Part shown: positions 1 through 5,042 of the stretch, one piece after another
Numbering within the stretch: position 1 is the first letter of the stretch
How the letters are laid out: each line of letters begins with the position of its first letter
Assembly (NCBI GenBank): GCA_948888345.1
Contig: CAQTPN010000142.1
Coordinates: 1 to 5,042, forward strand
Direction of reading: 5' to 3'
Source: an uncultured bacterium
GTDB taxonomy: Bacteria > Cyanobacteriota > Vampirovibrionia > Gastranaerophilales > Gastranaerophilaceae
DNA length: 5,042 nucleotides
Position numbers and translations under genes: made by a program
The notes under the pieces: generated by a model
Seen by the model: the letters and a program-made list of their open reading frames with translations, nothing else
Told to the model about the DNA's origin: nothing
Databases searched by the model: none

Positions 1-2034
1 AACCTCATCCCTTAAATCAAGAATTTCACCTTTCGTTTTATCTCCAATTAGGTCATAATCAATTGTATCCAAAATCTCATTCGAAATTTGAGAAAGAGTT
101 TTTCTGCCCGTAAATTCTTTAATTTTTTCAATATCTGCTTTTTCAAGATTGGCTTCAATCTTAGAAATCCTGCCTGCTAAAGTTGACAAAGTATCTTCAT
201 CCGTTGCGCCTTGAGCCACTTGTTCTAAGAGTTTTTTAAATGAAACGCCTTTTTTACGTTCTAAAGGCTGCGAAACCGATTTTTGGCTTTCTGTGACACC
301 AACTGCGTCTATTAAATAAAAATGATTTTTAACTTCAGCATTTGGAGTAACACCTCTTAGGTCAGTAGAATTAACTGTTCTAACCCCTCTGCCCTTCATC
401 TGTTCATAATATAATTGCGATTTAACATCACGCATAAAGATTAAAACTTCAAGAGGTTTAATATCGGTGCCCGTTGCAATCATATCAACGGTAACAGCAA
501 TTCTAAATTGCGGGTCGGTTCTAAAAGCATTAATTATTTCTTCGGGCTTTTCCCTGCCTATGTTGTAAGTAATTTTCTTACAAAAATCATTCCCTTTGGA
601 AAACACCTCTCTTGCAATTCTAACTATTTCTTCCGCGTGATTATCATCCTTTGCAAAAATAAGAGTTTTTGGAATCCAGGTTGGTTCACGCTCCGGGTAT
701 AATTGTGTAAATAATGATTGTTTATAGCATTCTAAAACCGTTCTTATTTGGTTTGGAACAAGAACAGATCTGTCTAAGTCATTTTTGCTATAAATCAAAT
801 CATCTGAAAGATTTTCATATATAACTTTTCTGGTTTTCTTATCCCGAATGGGAACGGTAAAGCCTGCTTCAACCTTTCCGCCTTGCTCCCCAATTTGGGT
901 TTTAATTCTAAATATTTCGCAATCAACATTTACCTTATCGGCAATGGACCGTTCAAGCGGATATTCTGAAACCACATTTTTACCAAAATATCCTAAGGTA
1001 TATTTCGAAGGAGTTGCGGTCAAACCAATAGTAAATGCATCAAAATATTCTAAAACCTGCTGCCAATCACCATAAATGCTTCTATGGCATTCATCTACAA
1101 TTACAAAGTCAAAAAATTCTATCGGCAATTGTGGATTATAAATAACTTCTTTTGGTTTGCCCATTGAGCCAAGTTCATAAGATGACACTTCTTCGTTTTG
1201 CTCATCATAATCTTCTTCGCCGCGCAACATAGAATAAAGTCTTTGTATCGTTGTTATAACTACTTTTGCATTTTTATCAATTTTATTATGCTGCAAATGC
1301 TGAGTAATATACACTTCTGAAAATTTTCTGTTTTCATCTTGCAATTTAAAATTATCAAATTCTTTTTTGGTTTGTTTTCCAAGATTGTTTCTATCAACCA
1401 AGAATAAAATTCTTTTTGCTTTTGCACATTTTAACAATCGATAGACAAAATTGCAGGCAGTGAAAGTTTTGCCAGCACCTGTTGCCATATGAATTAAAGA
1501 GCGGCTTTTGTTTTGGGAAAGTGAGTTTTCAAGTCCGTTAATTGCTTCAACCTGGCAATCTCTCAAACTCGTTTTGTTGAGCTTGGGCATATTTTTTAAA
1601 TTATTTCTTAGGGTTGAGCTTTGTTGAAGAAGCTCAAGCAAAAATTCCGGCTTATGGAAAGCAAAAACTCTTCTTGAACAGCAATTAACATCCCTTAAAT
1701 CAGTAAAATAGGTTTCTTGGAAATTTGATTCATAAATAAATGGCAAAGGATTTTGCCAAACCCTGGTTTTATCAGGTAAATTATTAGCATAGCCTGAGGA
1801 TTGATTTTCAACCCCGCTTAGGGAAACACCTTCTTTTTTAGCTTCAATGACACCGCAAGCTTTACTGTCAACAAACAAAAGATAATCAGCTTCCGTATTA
1901 TCAGCCATTAGAAATTCTCTGACTGCAACGCCCAAAGCAGCATTTCTGTTAAAAGTGCTTCTGTCTTGAATCACCCAACCTGCTTTAATTAACAGATTAT
2001 CAATTTGTTCTCTTGCTTTTTCTTCTGGGGTCAT
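1..2034 (-). CDS. hsdR: Type I restriction endonuclease subunit R (HsdR), 5' part; C-terminus beyond left edge
   Basis: Translation from the ATG at 2034 stays open for 678 codons to the left edge, without frameshift or stop. HsdR cleaves unmodified DNA after ATP-driven translocation, as part of a cytoplasmic complex with HsdM and HsdS. Seen: an N-terminal PD-(D/E)xK nuclease with D50, E64-A-K66 and the QxxxY element Q78-Y82. The SF2 helicase motifs follow: I ATGAGKT 184-190, Ia near 211-221, TTIQRL 261-266, II DECH 314-317, III TATP 339-342, IV near 457-463, V 514-528 and VI QMKGRGVR 545-552. Residues after about 580 probably begin the helical C-terminal region that contacts HsdM. EcoAI/EcoEI-like subunits are about 800 residues, so one to two hundred are missing here. 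An AAGGA six bases before the ATG and an in-frame TAA at 2052-2050 fix the start. It is the first gene after a 160-base gap; hsdM and hsdS would be expected downstream, off the window. The EcoEI-like subtype is an inference; a stand-alone helicase-nuclease relative is the alternative. Confidence 0.93.
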   Translation of the reverse strand, partial: MTPEEKAREQIDNLLIKAGWVIQDRSTFNRNAALGVAVREFLMADNTEADYLLFVDSKACGVIEAKKEGVSLSGVENQSSGYANNLPDKTRVWQNPLPFIYESNFQETYFTDLRDVNCCSRRVFAFHKPEFLLELLQQSSTLRNNLKNMPKLNKTSLRDCQVEAINGLENSLSQNKSRSLIHMATGAGKTFTACNFVYRLLKCAKAKRILFLVDRNNLGKQTKKEFDNFKLQDENRKFSEVYITQHLQHNKIDKNAKVVITTIQRLYSMLRGEEDYDEQNEEVSSYELGSMGKPKEVIYNPQLPIEFFDFVIVDECHRSIYGDWQQVLEYFDAFTIGLTATPSKYTLGYFGKNVVSEYPLERSIADKVNVDCEIFRIKTQIGEQGGKVEAGFTVPIRDKKTRKVIYENLSDDLIYSKNDLDRSVLVPNQIRTVLECYKQSLFTQLYPEREPTWIPKTLIFAKDDNHAEEIVRIAREVFSKGNDFCKKITYNIGREKPEEIINAFRTDPQFRIAVTVDMIATGTDIKPLEVLIFMRDVKSQLYYEQMKGRGVRTVNSTDLRGVTPNAEVKNHFYLIDAVGVTESQKSVSQPLERKKGVSFKKLLEQVAQGATDEDTLSTLAGRISKIEANLEKADIEKIKEFTGRKTLSQISNEILDTIDYDLIGDKTKGEILDLRDEV

Positions 2035-2040
2035 TCCAAT

Positions 2041-2045
2041 TCCTT
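2041..2045 (-). promoter_or_regulatory. Shine-Dalgarno of hsdR
   Basis: On the minus strand AAGGA is followed by six bases (ATTGGA) and then the hsdR ATG at 2034. This is near-ideal spacing, and it selects this start because an in-frame stop lies only five codons upstream. Confidence 0.8.
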
Positions 2046-2046
2046 T

Positions 2047-2192
2047 ATTTTAGACCATTGTAGCATAAAAAATTATAAAAATTTTAAAGTTTTGGAAGCA
2101 ATTTGACAAAATTAAACGAAAAATTAAGGGGTTTAGAAGCCAAATTTTATTAATTTCAGCCCCAAATTCAATAATATTCTAAGGTCTAAAAT
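2047..2192. repeat. 10-base inverted repeat pair bracketing the lipase-hsdR gap
   Basis: ATTTTAGACC at 2047-2056 and its exact reverse complement GGTCTAAAAT at 2183-2192 lie about 126 bases apart. The right copy lies in the spacer of the TTGACA/TATTAT promoter; the left copy lies beside the extended -10 element. Chance is possible in AT-rich DNA, although the GGTC core is less expected there. The sequence between them (2057-2182) holds no gene and no convincing terminator. Confidence 0.3.
2057..2065 (-). promoter_or_regulatory. Candidate extended -10 promoter of hsdR
   Basis: The minus strand reads TGCTACAAT, an extended -10 element (TGn followed by TACAAT, one mismatch from TATAAT). No good -35 box lies 16-18 bases upstream, only AT-rich sequence, which is tolerated with an extended -10. 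Initiation would fall near 2050 and give a short leader of about 15 bases before the hsdR ATG, just containing its ribosome site. Predicted by eye. Confidence 0.45.
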
Positions 2193-2198
2193 TGTCAA
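2171..2198 (-). promoter_or_regulatory. Candidate sigma70-type promoter toward hsdR, overlapping the lipase 3' end
   Basis: The minus strand carries a perfect TTGACA -35 box (2198-2193), a 16-base spacer and TATTAT (2176-2171), one mismatch from the -10 consensus. The -35 box overlaps the lipase stop codon and lies in one arm of an 18-base inverted repeat. Initiation near 2164 would give hsdR a leader of about 130 bases. In AT-rich DNA such matches also arise by chance, but the exact -35 and good spacing make it the best sigma70-like match noticed in the window. Confidence 0.45.
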
Positions 2199-2209
2199 TA
2201 AATTGACAA
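2192..2209. repeat. Perfect 18-base inverted repeat, possible operator
   Basis: TTGTCAAT and ATTGACAA form perfect 8-base arms around a 2-base centre (AA). The dyad spans the lipase stop codon (2197-2195), and its left arm contains the TTGACA -35 box of the candidate hsdR promoter. The size and symmetry resemble the target of a dimeric helix-turn-helix regulator, for example of the MarR or TetR type. As a transcript hairpin it would be short, GC-poor and without a following T-tract, so a terminator is unlikely. Confidence 0.5.
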
Positions 2210-3193
2210 GCAGAAAGGGTTAAACCACAAATTATTATCGATTTTGTTTCCGCCATAGATAATTTCATTATCTTTTGAACCGACAATTAAGTTTGGTTTT
2301 TCGGGAAGACCAAGGATATATGTTTTACCGTTTGCTTTATATCTTAGCTCTCGCTCTATAAATTGAGGGTTATTTCTTAAAATAGAAATTGCATTTTCGA
2401 GAGCAGATACGGAAATTCTAGCAGTAATTCTTGATAATATGGAAGACAAGCCTGCAACAGAGCATAGGTGTTTATTATTTATATCGTAGTACCAAAGCGA
2501 TAAAGCTTCTTGCTCATTAAAATTAATTGGTTTTGAATATGCCTTTGAGAAATCAATTTTGGAACTTATCAATTCATTATTATGGGGATCAATCCAATGA
2601 GACAATAGCCCAGTTCCTATTTTAGCCGGAGGCAACAGTTTTAAATTGCCTATGTGCCCACCTTGCATACCAAACCAATCGTTCATAACACAATAACTAT
2701 GTACATTTGAGTACATATAAGTCTCAGAACAACCAATTTGCGAAAGACATTTTCGAACCCCAATCCCATTAAAACTATAAGTCGTTTTGCGTGTTACTGC
2801 ACCTACAAGTTGAGCCAAAGCCCCTCCAAGAGAGTGTCCCGCAAGTATGATATTTTTATTCTTCAATTTGTCATCTTGTGTAACAATATCATAAAATGCC
2901 TTGGCAGAACTGTATTGTTTTGGCAATTTGTTTCTCATTAAATCAATATCTGAACTTATATCCGCAGCACTATTTGTACCACAAAAAGCAATGATTAATT
3001 CTTCTGCTCTCTCTTTTGAACTGTAAACAGCAGCTCTAAAACCATTGCTACCATCACAAAAACCTCCATCTTCTTCATTGCCATCAGTAATGTTTTCAAT
3101 CAACACCCTTTTATATTGCGGTAAATCATATTCTTTGTTCCCATAGGTTGCCCATGAGAGCCACATGTAATCTTTTATTTTGTCATTTGTCAT
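2195..3193 (-). CDS. Lipase class 3-like alpha/beta hydrolase with degenerate RTX-like tail
   Basis: This 332-residue protein is a probable serine esterase, lipase or phospholipase. Seen: the nucleophile elbow GHSLGG at 119-124 (Ser121), a preceding AFCGT strand (69-73) typical of the Lipase_3/DUF2974-like fold, an Asp at 172 after VMN, a GGHIGN turn (178-183), and His199 in SHWID. Ser121, Asp172 and His199 are the likely triad. The substrate is unknown. There is no signal peptide or membrane segment. Near the C-terminus (305-319) GSKDNEIIY followed by GGNKIDNNL resembles two degenerate RTX calcium-binding nonapeptides, which mark type I-secreted lipases; the protein ends soon after, so this may be a remnant. 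Start: the ATG at 3193 is the middle of three heptamer copies and the only one in frame, 7 bases from AAAGGA. It lies 157 bases after the propeller gene. Family is fairly sure; secretion is speculative. Confidence 0.85.
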   Translation of the reverse strand: MTNDKIKDYMWLSWATYGNKEYDLPQYKRVLIENITDGNEEDGGFCDGSNGFRAAVYSSKERAEELIIAFCGTNSAADISSDIDLMRNKLPKQYSSAKAFYDIVTQDDKLKNKNIILAGHSLGGALAQLVGAVTRKTTYSFNGIGVRKCLSQIGCSETYMYSNVHSYCVMNDWFGMQGGHIGNLKLLPPAKIGTGLLSHWIDPHNNELISSKIDFSKAYSKPINFNEQEALSLWYYDINNKHLCSVAGLSSILSRITARISVSALENAISILRNNPQFIERELRYKANGKTYILGLPEKPNLIVGSKDNEIIYGGNKIDNNLWFNPFCLSIY

Positions 3194-3200
3194 TTGTCAT
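3180..3200 (-). repeat. Three perfect tandem ATGACAA heptamers covering the lipase start codon
   Basis: The minus strand carries ATGACAA three times end to end (3200-3194, 3193-3187, 3186-3180), so there are three ATG codons in three different frames. Only the middle one opens the lipase. The first would give a 5-residue peptide (MTNDK, stop at 3185-3183, overlapping the third ATG). The last would give MTK and stop. The Shine-Dalgarno touches the first copy, so one repeat unit supplies exactly the 7-base spacer for the real start. Confidence 0.9.
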
Positions 3201-3207
3201 TCCTTTC
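3201..3207 (-). promoter_or_regulatory. Shine-Dalgarno of the lipase gene
   Basis: The minus strand reads GAAAGGA directly before the first ATG of the heptamer array (spacing 0) and 7 bases before the in-frame ATG at 3193. This spacing supports 3193 as the main start. Confidence 0.75.
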
Positions 3208-3242
3208 TTTTTTGTATTGCGTTTTTTGCAGATTAAAATTAA

Positions 3243-3271
3243 GTGTTGATTTATGCGCATTTTTCCAACAC
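3243..3271. repeat. Inverted repeat GTGTTG/CAACAC in the lipase upstream gap
   Basis: GTGTTG (3243-3248) and CAACAC (3266-3271) are perfect 6-base arms separated by 17 bases that contain the palindrome ATGCGCAT (3253-3260). It lies about 50 bases before the lipase start and about 80 bases after the propeller stop. It could be an operator or a small leader hairpin. It lacks the GC-rich stem and T-tract of an intrinsic terminator. The rest of the gap (3194-3350) holds a minus-strand TTGACG near 3300 but no convincing -10 at proper spacing, so no promoter is called. Confidence 0.3.
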
Positions 3272-3350
3272 AAAATTAGATATCATTGCTCGTCAACATT
3301 GATACAATCTACGGTTTGATTTTAATTTAATAAATGTTTATAAATACGTG

Positions 3351-4619
3351 TTAGTTAATTATATAAATTTCGCTACACTTGCCATTATTTTCACTATTCA
3401 ATAAGAGTAAATTGTTGTCTTTCAAAAGTATAGCATTGTTATCTGTTCTGTTATAAAAACAATTCGTTTTATTGTTTAATACAGCAAAGGTATTTGTTCG
3501 TATATCATATACATCAGTCTCTTTATAAAACAAATTAAACGGAATATTGGAGGACTTACCGCCAAAAAATAGTATCTTATCATTGGGAAGTAAGGCAGCA
3601 TTTAACCAAGGTTGGGTTGTGCGAAATAAATGAGCAGTATTCGCAATTCTTTTGTCATTTGTAGCTTTCCCAACAACAGCCGAAACATGGTTTTTGGGAT
3701 TGTATACTTCTATTTCATTTGCAATATTGCCAGGGTTATATATCCCTTGCATAATTATAATATCGCCAGAGCATAATTTAAAAATATCTTGACGTTCTCT
3801 TTTGACAGACAAAACTCCTATCTTTGAAACCACATTATTACTAATATTAATAAGAAAAATATCTTGATTTGGTTCCACGTTCAAATTATTGTTTTTAAAC
3901 ACAAACCCACCAATAAGTAGAATAGAATTTTTATCATAAGAAATAACATTGAAATCAAAAATATCTTCTTCAATTAAGGGGCCTTGTTCAATTTTATTGG
4001 TTTTTGGATTATAATATTCAGCATTAGAAACGCGCTTTTCTGCTTTTGCAGCATTATTTTTATTGTAGCCACCCGAAATAAACACTTTGCCATTTTCCAG
4101 AAGAGTTAAATTGTGAGCATATCTTTCCTCTAATAATTCAGGACCATTATTAAAAATATTTGTATTTGGCTTATAGATATATGTTCTATCATTTTTACCT
4201 TGTTTTTTGCAGGTTAAAAATATATCATCATTATTAAGCCTAACAAAATTTGTTACTCTAATATCTCTCAAAAGGTCATTTTTTATTAATTCAAATTTTC
4301 TAGTTTTATGTTTATATATTTCCAATTGCCCATTTTTAAGAAGCAATACATCACCATTATCTAATAAGGCAGAAGCATTAATGCGTCCTTTGAGTTGCAT
4401 ATTCCCCACCCTCACAAAATCCCCTTGTTTATGTGGAGTTATGAAAGACCATTCTGCAGGAAAGAAGTTTTTCATAATAAAGCAGAATGTTAATATTGTA
4501 ATTATTATTAGAATTATTATTTTAATTATTTTTTTAACTTTCATTTTATATCTTCTTTCTTTTTTCATTATATCTTTCTTTCCTGTGAAAGGCCAAACAT
4601 TAAGTCTGAATAAATTCAT
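3351..4619 (-). CDS. Membrane-anchored Kelch-like beta-propeller protein
   Basis: This 422-residue protein has a lysine/arginine-rich N-terminus (14-30), one strongly hydrophobic helix (about 31-49, mostly Ile and Leu) and a soluble domain that should face the periplasm or cell exterior. The domain is built of repeats of about 40-50 residues with the Kelch/galactose-oxidase-propeller pattern: LLENGKVFISGG (173-184) then AEYYNPKTNKIEQGP (200-214), with further blades near 79-112, 121-160, 221-267, 275-315, 325-382 and 390-420. Six or seven blades are likely. Such propellers usually bind proteins or glycans; no catalytic residues are recognisable. The ATG at 4619 has a good AAGGA at 7 bases and overlaps the amidase end by 20 bases, with in-frame TAA TAA just upstream. 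In-frame ATGs at 4568 and 4544 are alternatives that give a more usual short anchor N-terminus. Its function is unknown; coupling to the amidase suggests a related envelope role. Confidence 0.82.
   Translation of the reverse strand: MNLFRLNVWPFTGKKDIMKKERRYKMKVKKIIKIIILIIITILTFCFIMKNFFPAEWSFITPHKQGDFVRVGNMQLKGRINASALLDNGDVLLLKNGQLEIYKHKTRKFELIKNDLLRDIRVTNFVRLNNDDIFLTCKKQGKNDRTYIYKPNTNIFNNGPELLEERYAHNLTLLENGKVFISGGYNKNNAAKAEKRVSNAEYYNPKTNKIEQGPLIEEDIFDFNVISYDKNSILLIGGFVFKNNNLNVEPNQDIFLINISNNVVSKIGVLSVKRERQDIFKLCSGDIIIMQGIYNPGNIANEIEVYNPKNHVSAVVGKATNDKRIANTAHLFRTTQPWLNAALLPNDKILFFGGKSSNIPFNLFYKETDVYDIRTNTFAVLNNKTNCFYNRTDNNAILLKDNNLLLLNSENNGKCSEIYIIN
4539..4584 (-). repeat. Imperfect tandem duplication of a purine-rich ribosome-site/ATG unit
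   Basis: The minus strand contains GAAAGAAAGATATAATGAAA (4582-4563) followed by GAAAGAAGATATAAAATGAAA-like sequence (4559-4539). Each ends in an in-frame ATG AAA, encoding Met18 and Met26 of the propeller protein. The first copy has AGGA 12 bases before its ATG; the second has only a weak AGAAGA. Either could serve as an internal start, but their ribosome sites are weaker than that of the ATG at 4619. Confidence 0.55.
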
Positions 4620-5042
4620 AACAATTTCCTTTCTTTATTAATCTATATCTGTTTTCTTTAATTTTTCCCTTATACCAACCGATTTTTCCCCTTAAATAAT
4701 CTCCCACTCCCAAAATACCAAGCTCTGGCAGATATGAAATATGAGTTATATCAATCTTCCCCTCCCTTTTGCCTAAAACCCGCCTTTGGTCAAATTCAAA
4801 GTGTGTGAAAACTTTTTCTTCACACACATTTATCCCATATTTATTCGCTAAATACCCCGCCATGCAGCAAAAAGCTTCAACTTGTGCCTGAAATAAGGGA
4901 TATTGTGTCCAAAGGTTTGATAAATTAAACCCTGCCATCCCGCAAAGGGAAATCCCTATGCAGCCTGTGTTTCCTTTGCCGCAGTGTTTTGCATATCTGC
5001 CATCTGTGCAATCCAAATTATCTTCAGGGAAAAACTCTCCCT
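4600..5042 (-). CDS. Phage-type N-acetylmuramoyl-L-alanine amidase (Amidase_2-like), 3' part; N-terminus beyond right edge
   Basis: The frame is open from the right edge (first complete codon at 5040) and gives 146 residues before the TAA at 4600. It probably cleaves the bond between N-acetylmuramic acid and L-alanine in peptidoglycan. Seen (numbering from the edge): DGRYAKHCGKGN at about 13-24, the GCIGISLCGMAGF core strand at 26-38 typical of Amidase_2/PGRP-fold enzymes, an LFQAQVEA helix, then VFTHFEFD with His80 as probable zinc ligand and GKIDI (94-98) with Lys95 and Asp97 in the usual catalytic/ligand region. The first zinc histidine should lie upstream, off the window. The tail GDYLRGKIGWYKGKI and a final short strand segment are not recognised; they may bind the wall. 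A TTG at 5016 is not a likely start because the family fold requires upstream sequence and the frame stays open. Probable prophage endolysin, cell-wall hydrolase or antibacterial effector. Confidence 0.82.
   Translation of the reverse strand, partial: GEFFPEDNLDCTDGRYAKHCGKGNTGCIGISLCGMAGFNLSNLWTQYPLFQAQVEAFCCMAGYLANKYGINVCEEKVFTHFEFDQRRVLGKREGKIDITHISYLPELGILGVGDYLRGKIGWYKGKIKENRYRLIKKGNCYEFIQT
4627..4632 (-). promoter_or_regulatory. Shine-Dalgarno of the propeller gene, inside the amidase coding region
   Basis: The minus strand reads AAAGGA followed by seven bases and the ATG at 4619. The site lies within the last codons of the amidase, so ribosomes finishing the amidase (stop at 4602-4600) would terminate beside this start. 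This favours translational coupling and start choice at 4619. Confidence 0.65.

Noticed and set aside
508..702. Plus-strand open frame inside hsdR
   Set aside because: It is short, antisense to the second helicase domain and has no supporting signals.
848..1075. Plus-strand open frame inside hsdR
   Set aside because: It is antisense to conserved helicase motifs on the minus strand, has no ribosome site and shows no protein family pattern.
2128..2163. Possible terminator after the lipase: GGGG and CCCC arms followed by TTAATTTTT on the minus strand
   Set aside because: The outer stem has only 4 pairs, with a 28-base, poorly paired interior and large unequal internal loops. This is too weak to call a terminator.
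2738..2941. Plus-strand open frame inside the lipase gene
   Set aside because: It is antisense to the nucleophile-elbow region of the lipase and has no ribosome site or family resemblance.
3298..3303. TTGACG-like -35 box upstream of the lipase on the minus strand
   Set aside because: No acceptable -10 hexamer lies 16-18 bases downstream; nearby TATCTA and TAATTT are too close.
4207..4641. Plus-strand open frame of 144 codons with hydrophobic stretches
   Set aside because: It is antisense to the propeller gene; its hydrophobic runs mirror the AT-rich anchor codons on the other strand. It has no convincing ribosome site and no recognisable domain.
5014..5016. TTG as a start codon for the amidase
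   Set aside because: The frame continues to the right edge without a stop, and the fold needs the first zinc-binding histidine upstream, so the gene is simply cut by the window edge.
1..5042. tRNA, rRNA, CRISPR array or insertion sequence
   Set aside because: No regularly spaced repeats, tRNA-like cloverleaf, transposase frame or IS-type terminal repeats were seen on either strand.

Overview
The window is AT-rich bacterial DNA in which all four recognisable genes lie on the minus strand, so transcription runs from right to left. In transcription order they are: the 3' part of a phage-type N-acetylmuramoyl-L-alanine amidase (right edge to 4600), a membrane-anchored Kelch-like beta-propeller protein (4619-3351), a class 3-type lipase/alpha-beta hydrolase with a short RTX-like tail (3193-2195), and the 5' part of an HsdR-type restriction subunit (2034 to the left edge). 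Strong AAGGA-type Shine-Dalgarno sites precede three of the genes. The lone N-terminal anchor of the propeller, the RTX-like tail and the low GC content suggest a low-GC bacterium, perhaps Gram-negative and host-associated. The species cannot be read from this sequence alone.

Right part (5042-3351): the amidase and the propeller gene overlap by 20 bases, and the propeller's best ribosome site lies inside the amidase's last codons. The two are probably co-transcribed and translationally coupled. The propeller start region also carries an imperfect tandem copy of a purine-rich ribosome-site-plus-ATG unit, giving three in-frame candidate starts.

Middle (3350-2195): a 157-base gap with an inverted repeat precedes the lipase gene. 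The lipase start lies in three perfect tandem copies of the heptamer ATGACAA. Only the middle ATG is in frame, and it is exactly 7 bases from the Shine-Dalgarno. Changing the copy number would keep an in-frame ATG but alter its distance from the ribosome site.

Left part (2194-1): a 160-base gap carries two candidate promoters facing hsdR. One has a TTGACA -35 box inside a perfect 18-base inverted repeat that spans the lipase stop codon; the other is an extended -10 just upstream of the gene. The HsdR fragment retains every nuclease and helicase motif expected in this portion and looks functional. Its partners hsdM and hsdS are not visible and would be expected beyond the left edge.

A peptidoglycan amidase, an anchored extracytoplasmic propeller, a lipase and a restriction gene side by side look like accessory DNA: a prophage remnant, defence island or envelope-attack cassette. 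The functional link between the first three genes is inference, not something the sequence proves.
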